This document shows positions 1 to 11,465 of a stretch of DNA of 64,000 nt, in pieces. The position numbers were made by a program, and so were the translations under genes. Within the stretch, counting starts at the first letter, position 1. Each line of letters begins with the position of its first letter. This DNA is from Chlorokybus atmophyticus (lineage: Eukaryota > Streptophyta > Chlorokybophyceae > Chlorokybales > Chlorokybaceae). The notes beneath the pieces were generated by a model, which saw nothing but the letters and a program-made list of their open reading frames with translations, searched no databases and was not told the origin of the DNA. The stretch covers positions 816,322 through 880,321 of the forward strand of contig RHPI01002048.1 in NCBI GenBank assembly GCA_009103225.1. Reading direction: 5' to 3'.

Positions 1-657
1 CGCCGCCGCCATCGCACCCACCACCGCCGCCGCCGCCGCCGCCGTTAAAGCTGCAGACCTAACCAAGACGAGCTGCAGATCTAGTCAGTCCCTAACCGTG
101 GTCAAAAGTCACAATGGATTTTGCATGCATGGATGTCGCCTCACGTGACTTGTTTCATTCAGCATGTCAGTCAATGCAAGATCTTAGGCGAGGCCTATAC
201 ACATACGATGCGCGTGTGCCTGTGGGTGTCATGATGCCCCTCCCGGTGAGCGACTCAGGTTGACGCCGTGTGTGCGTGTCGGTCGGTCGGTGTATCCCCA
301 CAGTGGTGGCTTGCTCGGGAGTGGTGTGAGCCCGCCTGTGTGAGATCGTGTGCAGTAGTCGTTAGGAGGAGAAAGCTCCTCCTCCTGTTGATGGGTCGTG
401 TGAGAGCCCGCTGTGGGCGCAAGGCCAGGGCTTGAGAAACTCTGACAAGAAAAGCCACTGTCTAGATGGAGCAGGCGGTTGAGCAACCTGCAGGTAAACT
501 GCGCAGTTGCTGGATTGATGCGTGCTGTGGCCGGATGCTTGCTTACGGCCTGCTGGCTTTGCTTGATGTTGGTGTGTGTGTTGTTGACTGTGCTTGCTGG
601 CATTGCTTATCATAAGATCGCCGTGGATAGCATCACACAAGTCAACGATTTTCTCCA
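1..657. other. 5' flank of the LRR gene, no gene recognised
   Basis: Opens with a (GCC)n microsatellite (about 1-45). The rest has no convincing exon. A possible splice acceptor (cacacag, ending near 666) means the LRR gene that follows could have an upstream exon here, but none is recognisable. Confidence 0.4.
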
Positions 658-3001
658 ATGCACACAGATCAACCCGCGCTCGCCACAGTCACCGAGGAGG
701 ACGACACTGCTGCGCCTGCAGGCGCCAACGACGCCAACCACGATGACAACAACAAGGACAACACCAACCCTGACAACAAGGACAACCTTGTCCTTGACGA
801 GCACCTGATCCCCAACCTGATCCGCCTGGTGGACGGCCGGGCCAGCGGTATCGGCGACGCTGGTTACGACGGTGATGACATCGATGATGACAACTTCACG
901 GGACAAGAGTATGACGAGGAGGATGAGGGCGATGGAGTTGATGTCAGGGGGGATGGCGAGGATGTGCATGGCAAGGGGGCGTACATCGCCAAGTGCGATG
1001 AGATTGGCATCGTGCCTGTGTCGCAGGTGAGGAACCGGGGTGATGCGGGTGGTGAGAGTGGGGATGGAGGGTGGTTGCAGATTGGTGGGGTGATGTGGGG
1101 TGGACTTTGGTTTGTTCAGGTGATCAAGTATCTGGAGCAAGAGGAGCTGCTGGTGGGGCACTACGGCCTGGGCGTGAGAGGCGCCGCAGCTCTGTCATAC
1201 GCACTCCAGGTAACATGTGTGTGTATGAGCGCACGCACGCGTGAGTGCGCGCTTGAGTCCGTGTACGCGTGTGTTTGCGTGTTCGCGTGTAGTGCGTGCG
1301 TGCGTGCGTGCGCGTGCGCGTGTATCTGACAATGTCTGTGGCCATGCCATCTACACACTCTCTCCTGCATGGCGTTAAGCCTTAGGCCTCCAACTGAGCT
1401 CAAACCAAAATGCAGCACAACACCACTTGCAAAGTCCTCAAGCTCACCGACAACTCTCTCCCCGACGCCAGCCTCGCTTCCCTCTGCGACTCCCTCTCCC
1501 GCAACCCTCTCAGCTCCGCCACCGACCTGGACCTCTCTCACAACCGCGCGGGCCCGCGCACTGCCGCCGCTCTGTCGGCGTTGCTGCAGCCGGGGGCGGG
1601 GGCGGGAGGAAGATGTCACCTGAAGAGACTCAACATGCAAGGGTGTCATTTGAACGACAGGGATGCGACGGTGATAGCGGAGACGCTAGCTGATAATGAG
1701 ACGATGACGCACCTGGACCTGAGCCATAATGACATTACGGAAAGGGTGAGGGAGACACGCGCACACATGCACATGCACATGCACGCAGGCATGCGCTCTT
1801 GCACGCAGGAGCCTGCGCACTTGTATGCACGCACGCGCATGCGCTTGTGTATCGGTTTTGTATGCTGCAAAGGAGGGAAGGCGTGATGTGTGGGCTGTTT
1901 GCCTGTGCAGTCGGGTACAGCGTTTGGGTCAATGCTCAGGCTAAACACGGCTCTTATCGACGTCAACTTAAGGTGGGCACACGTCTTGAAGTACTGAGTC
2001 CGTGTATCAGTGACCAACATTGTTGCATGAGATTGATACGTCGCATGTGTGCAGCTGGAACGGGTTTCGCTGCAAGGGCGGTGTGGCGCTGGCGGAGGGG
2101 CTCAAGCGCAACGACAAGCTGCGCTGGTGAGTGCATGCGCACGCGTGCATACATGGCTGGCATCTAGGTATTGCATGCGTGCGTGGGCAAGTGCATGTGC
2201 TTGTGTCAGTACGTGCGTACGCACATGTCCGCGTGCATGCATGTGTCACGTACGTGTATGTGTGCTGCCTAATGGAATGCGTTGCGTCTGGGGCAGCTTC
2301 AATCTGGGTTGGAATGGGTTGGGTGATGAAGCCGGGTCAGCCATGGCGGCAGCGCTCGCAGTCAACGCCACTCTCGCCCACCTCGCCATCAGGTTGCAAG
2401 TCAGCAGTTGTTTAGCCTGGTGACAATGTTGTCAAGAGAGTGTTCTGTGTTGTAAGCTGGAGCTGATGGTCTGATACTGCATTGCGTGTTGCGTGACCTT
2501 GTAGCTCTAACGGCCTATCGGAGTGCATCAGCGGGTTGGCTGAGGCTCTCAAGGTGCGTGTGCGGATACATGCTTCGGGCACGGGAACGTGTGTAACGTG
2601 CCTTTGAAGTGCAGAAAAATGAGGCGATTGTGAGTTTGGAGCTTGATCAGAACAACATTGGCGAGAAAGGAGGGGTGCGTGCTTGCGTTAGATTAGCCGC
2701 TTACTTGCAGCTCTTGGGCTGACACTCGTGCACATCGTGCATGCAGCAATTGCTCTTTGAAGCCATCGAGTCCAACACTGGGATTCTGGCGGTATCGCTC
2801 ACAAATACCCACCTCAGCGAGCAATTACTATCAAAGTTCACAGCGGTATAGTATGGCGTGTTTGTGCATCGTGTGATGCCTGTGCACGGAGGGCAGTAAC
2901 CTGCAGCATCCACACAGCTAACACCATGTGTACATATCTTCTTTTGCCAGATACTGGAGCTGCGGCGCAAAGCGATACCTGCCCGCGAGCCTACACATTG
3001 A
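658..3001 (+). CDS. LRRC74-like leucine-rich-repeat protein
   Basis: Ten exons join without a frame break: 658-1026, 1120-1209, 1416-1745, 1911-1972, 2055-2126, 2297-2392, 2505-2553, 2615-2674, 2747-2845, 2951-3001, giving 425 aa. All introns are GT-AG. Residues 1-120 are acidic and Asp/Asn-rich with no known fold. From about residue 124 the protein is a run of ribonuclease-inhibitor-type LRRs, with repeats such as LDLSHN, LNMQGC, FNLGWNGLGDEA and LELDQNNIGEKG. The entry segment (HYGLGVRGAAALSYAL) and the non-LRR tail (NTHLSEQLLSKFTAV) match the order seen in the animal LRRC74A/B family, a scaffold family of unknown function. Exon ends coincide roughly with LRR units. The start ATG is the first in frame; an upstream coding exon is possible. 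Introns 2, 3 and 5 carry alternating purine-pyrimidine repeats. Family assignment is good; cellular role is not known. Confidence 0.8.
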
Positions 3002-3453
3002 TGTGTGCAACAGCCAGACACTTTTGGAGCATTAGAGTTATGTATTGACTGAAACCTGGTACATGCTCGGGGGCCGTAGCAGCAGTGCGGTTGTTGGCAT
3101 ATGTGTACGCTACCTAGCTAAGGTACCTAGGTAAGCCAAGTGGCTTACACCAGGGGATGTCCAATACCAGCTCCATGTAGCATGCGTGCGGAGGACGCTA
3201 ATTGTTGAACCAATGACGTGCAGCAACTGCTGCAAACTAGAATTGATTACTTGACTTCAACAGACAGCTGGAATCGCATGCCACTTATCATAAGTGGTTG
3301 TAGAGGTTAACAGCAACACGACAATGTTATTGCTCTAACAAGCGTGTGCGCAGTCAAAGAGTACATGCAATGCCACAAGAACTAAACTCACTTAGTTCAA
3401 ACTTACATGACACGAAGAAAACCCAGCTATTTCCTACTGTCCGATGACGATGG
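3002..3453. other. convergent 3' ends, no gene
   Basis: Spacer between the LRR gene (+) and ERD2 (-). It should hold both 3' UTRs. A short (GATA)n run lies near 3526 just beyond it, inside the last ERD2 intron. No coding signal seen. Confidence 0.5.
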
Positions 3454-5182
3454 CTACGCAGGAAGCTGCAACTTCTTGTTGTTCTTCCAACTGCAGTTCA
3501 ACAACATCAGCCAGTAGAAAGATGAACAGATAGATAGATAGACAGGCAAGCATGCTGACGTGCATGGCTCTCAAGACTGCACGGTGCGGTCACTCAACGT
3601 AGTACAGTGTACCTCAAAATGTAGTAGTAGAAGAAGTCGCAGTAGATGCCAGTCTGCACAATTCCGGATAACCAAACTGCACAACATGATGGAGTAAGGA
3701 AGAAGAGGGAACCTCTAACCAAAGCCCCTAATGAGGTATGTAAGCAGGTATCCTCGTTCTCAACAAACAATCCGGTGGGGTTTGACCCGCACCAGAGTAT
3801 GAGAGCTTTTGTTGACAGAGGTATAATGTGCGCTTGCATGCGACAATCGCTTACCAAACCACTCTGGCCGGTGTTCCGATTCTGTCATGTAGCGGTAAAT
3901 CCAGTTCAGCAGATACAAAGCGCGATAAGCCCTAACAGAGGTACAAGGTCAACATTGTCATATGTCACAGTTGTAGTGCGTCTGTGAACAGGGGCTTGGC
4001 TTGATGATGTGCGTTGCGAGGCACTCTGCTCAGCAGACTAACGATGCAACTCATGTACGCATCTCAGTACTACTCACCCCAGCATGAATATGTAGTTGCC
4101 TGTCAAGTTATCAACGTTTCCTGTCCGTTGAAGAAGAACAAGTTGCGGCAGAATAGCAACGGCCTCCAGGTATATGGAAAACGCCCAAAGAATCTGCATT
4201 GCAACGCGAATGAGTATCCAGGAACGACCATGCTCTCTGTTGAATGATGCACATGTGCGTGGTCACGGAGAATTGCGATGGAGATCCGACAACCCCGCAT
4301 AAAGTGCATAGCTTGCGATAGAGACCTAGTTCACAAAATGCACGGTATGCAGATTACAAGCTGTGTTGCAGCTTGTGGCATGTCAACTGCTGCAACGACG
4401 ACATGCCACGCATGCACACATAGTAGCTTGTGCATTGCTTGCATAAGCACTTCAAGCATGCTTCTCACCTCAATCGCTAGCGTGGAGTGTTTGCCCGGAG
4501 TTGCGTGGAACAGCACTGCGAGGACAGCAGCCGGCAGCAGCAAAAAGTAGGAGCGGAAGGTGTCCTGATCCTTGTCGTACGTTTGCGAGATAACTTTGTG
4601 CCTCCGCATGTAATAAACGATCGCAAAGGCTGACCCCAGGAACACCAGCTTCATCACAGTGTTGTAGACGGACACGAAGTGGAATGTCAAATCTAGATAC
4701 CGCGTCACGAAAACAATAGCGTACAGCTCTTGCGTGCGCAATGAGACGCCTGGTCGCAACAAAAGAGCAGCTGAGATTCAATGAGAGGTTGTCCGTATTC
4801 TACTTGTATGATGGGGCCCGGTTGTACGTATTCTACTTGAGAGCCTCGGATCGTAAAGGCCATAGAGCGAGTTCAATTGTCCTACCCTCACCAATGACAT
4901 GTGAACTTGAAACTATACTGCCACGAGATTTCACACATGCTACTGGTGCACCAATCAAAATAAGCACAGAGCCTAGCAGGCAGCATTGTGCTCTGCATAT
5001 TCTCAGGCATTGCACGAGGGAACATGCACTTCGAAAGCATTGGCTATTTGGCGATTGAAGATGTGTCCAATCCAAAAGGCAGGCCACCTACCGGCACAGG
5101 ACTTCGTGGCGTGTATTTTCAGCAGCAGTATGAGAATGCTGGCCAGATGAGTCATGTCGCCGGCAAGCCTGAAGATGTTCAT
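3454..5182 (-). CDS. ERD2: ER lumen protein-retaining (KDEL) receptor
   Basis: Receptor that captures KDEL/HDEL-tailed ER residents in the Golgi and returns them in COPI vesicles. Six exons on the minus strand, 5182-5092, 4749-4469, 4193-4078, 3931-3855, 3676-3613 and 3490-3454, sum to 666 nt (221 aa) with all phases consistent and GT-AG introns; the family is usually 212-220 aa. The start is fixed by the conserved opening [16 protein letters not shown]. Further family signatures in order: [81 protein letters not shown], and the lysine-rich C-terminus [11 protein letters not shown] that serves COPI retrieval. Seven membrane segments are expected. It shares a promoter region with the class IV gene. 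Complete and probably functional. Confidence 0.96.
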
Positions 5183-5501
5183 TTTGGCTGCGACGCTGGT
5201 GCTCAGCCTCTGCTAGCAAGGCAACTAACTGACGCAGGGACTTTTGTTCGTCCTATGGTTATGGTTCTCCACTAATCTCACTAAGAGAGAGGCCCAAGCT
5301 GCGCTCAGACTGACTGCTACTGCGACAAGCGACGGTCACATTGCAACCATTTCCAACTTCCCCTGTTGCTGCGCCTCCTCCTTCTCGTCCTCCGCCACCA
5401 CCGCCGCCGATCTCCAGCCAGCAACGACCAGTGCAATATTCCTCCAGATTAGGGTTAGGGTTTTGTGCTCTGGGTTTTGGCGTTGCAACTCGTTGTGTGC
5501 C
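5183..5501. promoter_or_regulatory. divergent promoter with telobox-like motif
   Basis: 319-bp space between the start codons of ERD2 (-) and the class IV gene (+), so both promoters or 5' UTRs must sit here. Positions 5449-5464 read TTAGGGTTAGGGTTTT, about 40-50 bp before the plus-strand ATG. This resembles the plant telobox (AAACCCTAA on the other strand), which in land plants sits near transcription starts. A regulatory role here is inference. Confidence 0.5.
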
Positions 5502-8043
5502 ATGCAGGCTACCAGGGTGGCGGCGGTGCTTATGCCGGCGTTGACGTCCTGCCTCTCGTTGCGGGTCGCTGCAGTTGCTCCTCACTGGAATGTAAGCTGC
5601 CGACGCCAGTACCAAACATCATTCAGGTACGCCGCTTCTGACCTGCTCGGGTGTAGCCATCTTGTTTTGGAAAACTTTGAAGCTGGATGCTGCCATCGGT
5701 GCTGCTAAGGAAAACGCAATGCACACTGCTGCTTGCCGCATACAACGCTGCGAGCTTGGCGCAAAGCGTGCAATTTGAGTTTTAGTACTGGGGGCAACTT
5801 TGCTCCTGTGTCTGCACGGGCCACCCCTGCTGTATGGATCACACTCAAACCGCAATGCATACTCGCATGTTGCAGGTTCGCCTCTCAGCCCCATCGTCCG
5901 GGCAGGCAAGGCGTGGCGGCACAGATGGCTGCTGCTGTGGACCCGAAGACGGCAGTGGTTCTGGTCAAGGACCGCCAGCCCGTCCCGTGCGACCAGGGTG
6001 CCGGAGACTTCCTTCGCACTGCTCCAAGGGGTGAGCAAGTTGTGCATTATCACATGTGGTTGTTCAAACTACCGTCACTGGTATGTGTGCCGGCGTGGCC
6101 TCAAGACATTGACATTGTCATCTTGTTCCTGATTGCAACTTTATCAACGGCATATTAGGCTGCAACTAGCTCTAGTTGCCTCGTTTCAACCAAGCAGTAT
6201 TGGACTCCTACTTTTTGCGTCCACAGTGGATGATCAACACACATCTGCAAGCGGTTGTGTCTTTAACACCCAATGCATGAGTTGCCAGTAGTATTTGTAA
6301 ATCCAACTAATAGTCACCCAGTACGGCTTAGTACAGTCGCACTGGCTTCTGCAACTCTTGTATATATATTTGGCTGTGACCGTTTAACTCAACACTGAAA
6401 TAGTCGTGCATTGAGTTAACGTACTATATGAACTGTGCAAAGAAGGCATTGATGTCACTGCGTGTCTTACCTCAGGGGCATATACGACAGTGCGCACCGT
6501 TGAAGGCAATGCTGTTTTCGAGTTTGACTTTCATGTCAATCGCTTGGGTGAGCACTGATGTGTGTCTCTGCTGGCATCATTGCATTGTAATTTGTATATG
6601 GCATAGCACCTTTACCTCATAGCCCTTGCAAACGGCAGCTGCCTGTGCTCATAGGCCTTACACGTTGCTGACTACTGCATGTGTAACCAGCTGAGTCTGC
6701 ACGACTAATGATGGAAGCAGACGCCAAAGCAGCCAACCAGGACCCAGACCATATCGTTTCGTTGCATCATGACCTTGTGCAGGTCCGCAAGATGCCCAAC
6801 ACCATGCTTGCATCAGTTCATCTTGAAACTACATAATTGCTGGTGAGCGTGGTGTGTGCCACACCGTCAACTCACTGTTTTGCTTCATCTGCAAAGCTTT
6901 CTGCAGGCAGAGAAAGTGCGACCACGTGTTATCAAAAGTTTCCAGGCAGCCGCTCAAGAATTCCGTAGCAAGTACCCATCTCTTAAAGATGAAGAGCTCA
7001 GAATAACCATCCTGGCGACCTGGCAAGGTGAGGTGCGACTACCTTGCATGAGCCCATGTGGTGTGAATGGGTATTGCTTTGTGCTTTTCTTGAATCAGCT
7101 GTGTGTCAGATGGAAAGCCTGCAGACACATGTAGGTGTGCTGCCAGCAAGACCTTCTCCCCCAGTACGTGTAGAAGTGCGGGGTGCTCCCAGGGTCAATG
7201 CTGCTGCCAAAGACTCAGAGTGGGTGAGGTACGTCCCATAAGCCTTGGGCAGAGTCGAGCAGTCGCAGACAGATGATGCTGAGAATGTGGTCTTGCAACA
7301 GAGAACGGCAAGATTTGGAGAAGGCCAAGGCACTTGGCGTGAATGAAGTTTGCCTTGTTGGGGATGATGGTTCTGTGATGGAGGGACTTACAAGCAACTT
7401 CTATGTTGTAAGTCAGCAGTCAACAAAGCCTAGTTGACGCCACCAACAACACTGCTCTCCTAGTCAAGCCTTGCTGGAAGTGCGCATAAAAGAGCTTCAC
7501 TTGATCACCTGTTGATTTGCTGAGTCGACGGCAGGTCATGAATGGTGCAGTGCATACTGCAGGCGAAGGAATCCTCCTGGGGTCTGTGCGCAAGATAGTG
7601 TTGGAAGTGTGCAAAAGAGAAGGTACGCATAGTCTGTGCGTGCTTGATAACCTCGGTGTTGATTGACTGTGGATTTCAGTGAATCGTAAGCATCACTTGG
7701 TGGAAGCAGGTATCCCGCTTGTGTTGAAGGCTCCCAACATTGGAGACCTGCATGCCTGGGAAGGTGCGCTGATTTCCAGCACTTCAAGAGTACTGCTACC
7801 TGTGGATGAGATCACAGCGCATTGGAGAGCGGTAAGCATGCACGGGTATTGGCTTTTGGTTTTCAAGGGCATTGCCATGCACAACTGATGCTGATGTGCT
7901 GCACATTGTTTTGCTCCTGTTGAACATTCAATTCATGGTCACCACAGACAACGATGTCGCGTTCTTTTGGCTCGTCGCTCAGCCGATTGCTTGAAGGGCT
8001 CGTGTTGGAGGAAGTTGTGGCGAATAGTGTGCAGGTGTTGTAG
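5502..8043 (+). CDS. class IV aminotransferase-fold (D-amino-acid aminotransferase-like) protein
   Basis: Ten exons, 5502-5591, 5889-6030, 6476-6547, 6691-6782, 6907-7027, 7099-7228, 7302-7407, 7535-7622, 7710-7831 and 7948-8043, give 352 aa. The fold is that of branched-chain/D-amino-acid aminotransferases and aminodeoxychorismate lyase, which use PLP. It resembles the plant D-amino-acid aminotransferase-like subgroup (recalled example At3g54970): GAYTTVRT near residue 78, the segment AAAKDSEWVRER with Lys ~210 as candidate PLP lysine, the phosphate-loop signature EGLTSNFYVV near residue 243, then GSVRKIVLEVCKREGIP and ALISSTSRVLLPVDEI. Exon 1 is basic and hydrophobic and may be an organelle transit peptide. 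The exon 2 acceptor at 5888 was chosen over the nearer AG at 5877 because only it keeps the conserved frame. The exon 6 donor at 7229 was chosen for the same reason. Substrate cannot be told. Confidence 0.82.
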
Positions 8044-8419
8044 CTACAGGGACACTGTGAAACAGGACATGTTTCTCTGACAGTTATTATTGGCCTGTCA
8101 TTGAGGTTGCTGGCACTGTCAAGATGCCGGTACCGTGCGCATAATCTGTCATATTAGACACTGTTGTTGTACCGTACAAGAAGAGAGGCCTGTGTACAAC
8201 TTGTACGCAGAGCTCTTCTCATCCCCCTTCTCTACATATACATATGACTCTTGCCTATATACCTACTGTACTTGTACTGTGCACACACATCTACAGAGCT
8301 CGGTTTCAGCACTGCTGCCATACAGCCAAATATATTGATCGCAGCCCCCATGTGGGCAGGTGATTACATCGTATTGCATATATGCTTGCTGATGACTAAC
8401 GGGGTGGTGGTGTAGATAG
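8044..8419. other. spacer, no gene seen
   Basis: Region after the class IV gene, with AT-rich short repeats (catatacatatg, tatatac). Should contain that gene's 3' UTR. No coding signal. Confidence 0.4.
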
Positions 8420-8914
8420 TGCCTCAGATGTAGTAGTATAGCCGGTGGCCAAGTGAAAACAAAAGTGAGTTGCCTGTTGGTGGACTTGGTGGCCCCCGGT
8501 CGAGATACGCGCATGCTCTTGGATGTCACAATCACCGCATGCGGCGAGCAACCGGGAGGCGCAGCGCAGGCGGCTGAGCAGGCGAAGCGGCGTAAATACC
8601 ACGATCACCCCGTCGCCGACACATTTCATCCCCTCGCCGCCGAGACGCACGGCACCCTGGGCCAGAGTTTTCACGACGTCATCGACACATGCGCTAGGAG
8701 GGCACTGGCTGCACGTGACCTGCCATTGCGCAGGTGATCGGGCTACTTGGCTCTGTACCGGCAGCGCGTGTCTTGCGCGCTGCAGCGCGCCCAGGGCATC
8801 ACCATCCTGGAGCGGGGGGCGGCAGTCGTTGCGGCAGTACCAGGCTGGGGCCCGGTCCAGACGGCGGCGCCAACGGCGGAAGCGGACGCTGTGCTGGCAG
8901 CTGCGGCAGTGTAG
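8420..8914 (+). pseudogene. truncated non-LTR retrotransposon (LINE-like) 3' end relic
   Basis: One open frame, broken by a single TGA at 8735-8737, reads LLVDLVAPGRDTRMLLDVTIT, then AEQAKRRKYHDH, FHPLAAETHGTLG, and after the stop YRQRVSCALQRAQGI. This series (DV-T.T, A..AK..KY, F.P...ET.G..G, W/YR..iS.alq) is the usual C-terminal tail after the reverse transcriptase in many LINE-like and plant or fungal retroelement proteins, as I recall that family. No reverse transcriptase core lies upstream, so this looks like a 5'-truncated dead copy. The region is GC-rich compared with both sides. A host gene exon with a coincidental match is less likely but possible. Confidence 0.55.
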
Positions 8915-10543
8915 TTGTGTAGGCGTGCTTGCATGCCGCTGGCATGCGTGTGAGTATGCTTGTGCAGTGATAGGCAGGGTTGACAGTACGTAGCTTGGTG
9001 TGACGATGTCGCTGTTAGTGTATGAGAGAGGGTATGTTGCGTGCTGCTGCTATGCTTGCATGTCATGCATGACATAATGCATGAACAACGACACTCCACA
9101 TTGTGTTTGCACATGTCGTCTTGCATGTGGCACGCGCATCACGCACATAGACCTGCACAGAGCAGTGTACTATCTCTCCTACACATTGCCAAGCACGGTC
9201 TCGCGTGGACTGTTATTGCACGCCATCAAAGCACAAGGCAGTCCATTGCACCGCGCACTGTCCTCGAGGATATGGGCTATACTATGACAACATCCCCTTC
9301 TGCACAATTAGGAGGTCATATGTATAAGAGTAGTAGTAGTTGTAAATTGAGGTAGAAGTAATGCTGCACTCCGCCCGCTCCTGAAGTCCACATGTCACAT
9401 TCATGATGAATCTGCTTTATTTTGTGCACACCTCTATTACATAGCTTGAGCTGTCAGCTACCATGCCTATCACGCACGCCGTCAGTCAACCACACATACA
9501 CGCATAGATAGTGCTAATGAGCAGAATCGACTCTTGTATAGCGCAACCGCCATCGTCATGTCTGCCCATTGGTTAATCTGAGGTTGTCAAATGCTTGCAA
9601 TGTGCTCGACTTGTCGGCAAAGTTAGTTGCTGACCGACTTGTATTGACTGCCTCTTTCTGCATTTGCTCATCATACACGGGCATTTTCAATGCACGTGAG
9701 CTACAAGGCCCAAAGAGTAATTTATATGTGTGACTTGCTTGCCATGTTGCTGTCACATACGTGAAGTCTACTTAAGTGCTCATTGTCATTGCGATATTTG
9801 TCATACATTGTTTTATTATGCAAGAGTTAATATGTAGCTTATCAATGATAAGCACGTGCTGTACGCACATGTCCAATGCCGCCGCATACTTGGCGTTTTT
9901 CGTGTTTATCTATAAGACATAACAAGTGCTTGCATGTTACGGCACGGGCCCGTTACCAGCACAAAGCAAACCTAGGCACCGATGATGAATCATGTACGGG
10001 CGTAATCACATAAGATGTGTATATGTTGTCCCGGCGCATGCTGTGCATTGAATACATACCTTGACGCTGTGAAGCGGAGGACAACATAGTGCGAGCGGAC
10101 GTAAAAGATGATGGACCTGTACCCAATAAGTGTGGAGGACTTTAAGTATTAGATGAGATTGTGAAATAAGATGCAAAAAAACAAGATGTTTGAACATTTT
10201 ATTTGTATATCATTCACCTTGTTAAAAAAAAAAAACAAAGTGTCTCTCCGCATTGTGCGACAAAATTGTGCCACTGTGCAGCAGCACGTTCAATATGTGC
10301 AAGAATTTCAGCTGCAATTATGCCTCAACTATAACTACATCTTACATTAAGTGCGACTAAGCACGTTGCGACGATAACAACCATGTACCAGGTGTTCATC
10401 ATATAAACGTCAAGTGCAATAGAAATGTAAAATTTATATTAAAGCAATAACAGGCCGTACATCATGATACCGGTGATACTCATGTCTCAAGGTACTCGTG
10501 TTTCACTCTCAACTAGCGGTGCGGCTGATTGGGCGGGATTGGG
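8915..10543. other. AT-rich intergenic sequence, no gene seen
   Basis: No exon with conserved sequence found. A perfect 7-bp stem with 3-nt loop (gcttatc/gataagc) lies at 9837-9853 and an A13 tract near 10224. Several short open frames exist but carry low-complexity or shadow sequence. Confidence 0.4.
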
Positions 10544-10840
10544 CCGGCCGGCCGGCGGGGAGGCCGGCATTAGGGCACAAAGACACATCACGCGCACTGA
10601 GGGCCATCACACACGGCACCCGAAACTACATGCCTGCCGCGCATACCGAGCAGCCCGCCTGCCTCTCATTGGCTATGCGACGTTTATCAGCTATCGGCCA
10701 TTCGATTTGTGTTAAACAAATCTCAATATTCCAAAGCACATCCCCATATCGTGCATTGCACAAAGTATATGCGAATGAATAAAAGAATCCATACATTTTG
10801 AGCACAATATGCACGGTCACATATGCGTCATATGTGCGTT
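10544..10840. repeat. diverged direct repeat, copy 1
   Basis: Opens with a ggccggccggccggc GC block and contains ggccatcacac, ggcaccc, cccgcctgc, ctcattggct and ccaaagcacatcc in the same order as the copy at 11466-11720. Similarity is patchy, so this is an old duplication or two members of a dispersed family. The two copies flank the MITE. Confidence 0.6.
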
Positions 10841-10843
10841 ATA

Positions 10844-11311
10844 CAGTCCACCCCCGCTAAAAGACTTGACTCCAAGAGAATAACCCCTTGTAGCATACGT
10901 TTTGAGATCACCGACGATGCTACGGCAAATGTTGGTGCTTTAAAGAATATGACTAACCGCGAAGAGCATATTATTTTTCATAACATTTTTGCAAACGTAA
11001 GTGTGCAACGTAAGTGTTAACATTGAGGGAGTAGCGCGTGACGGGTTTGTCATCAGGCGTAATGAGTGTAATGGACAAGGCGTGATGGGTACAGTGCAAC
11101 GCGTAATCAGCATAATGAGCATGATGGCATAATAGACGTGACGTAATGCGCGTGATGTAATGGGTGTGATGGGCGTATTAAACTGCTTTATAGCATAGAG
11201 ATGCTCTTAATGTTTAAGACCATATTATGCTCTTTATCGCCAAGAATATAACCCCGCCAGGAGCAAACTATCTTTAAAAATTAATAGTATGCTATTAAAG
11301 GGGGTAGACTG
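10844..11311. mobile_element. TA-flanked MITE (Tc1/mariner-like non-autonomous element)
   Basis: Terminal inverted repeats CAGTCCACCCCCGCTAA (left) and, reading inward from the right end, CAGTCTACCCCCTTTAA match with three substitutions over 17 bp. Both ends are bordered by TA (10842-10843 and 11312-11313), the target of Tc1/mariner/pogo elements. The 468-bp interior has no transposase frame, so it would depend on a transposase elsewhere. A third end of the same type (TA then CAGTCTACCTCCACCATAA, from 11362) lies just outside, so the local structure is composite. Confidence 0.6.
11028..11175. repeat. degenerate minisatellite inside the MITE
   Basis: A run of about a dozen imperfect copies of a 9-10-bp unit of the form gcgtaatgag / gcgtgatggg (for example cgtaatgagtgtaatgg, cgtgatgggtac, cgtgatgtaatgggtgtgatgg). 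Lies within the TIR-bounded segment. Confidence 0.6.
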
Positions 11312-11436
11312 TACAATAAATGTTTCAATGTAATTAGGTACAACTATGTACCTTAACTGTACAGTCTACCTCCACCATAAAATTCACGTGTATCTTTCAG
11401 CTTTCATTCCATCAACGGGGTTATTCTCTTGGCGAT
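11235..11436. repeat. imperfect foldback (inverted repeat)
   Basis: Outer arms tcgccaagaatataaccccg (from 11236) and the reverse complement of 11416-11435 match at 18 of 20 bases; inner arms gggggtagactgtac (11300-11314) and gtacagtctacctcc (11359-11373) match at 14 of 15. It overlaps the right end of the MITE and probably reflects two MITE ends in opposite orientation. Confidence 0.65.
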
Positions 11437-11465
11437 TACAATAATATATACCCTTTTATTCTTTA

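Noticed and set aside
1124-1345. Cys/Val/Arg/Thr-rich frames in RY-repeat introns (also 1735-2250, 20712-21021, 22100-22352)
   Set aside because: Composition follows directly from gcgtgc/cacgca simple repeats; they fall in introns of genes rebuilt by homology.
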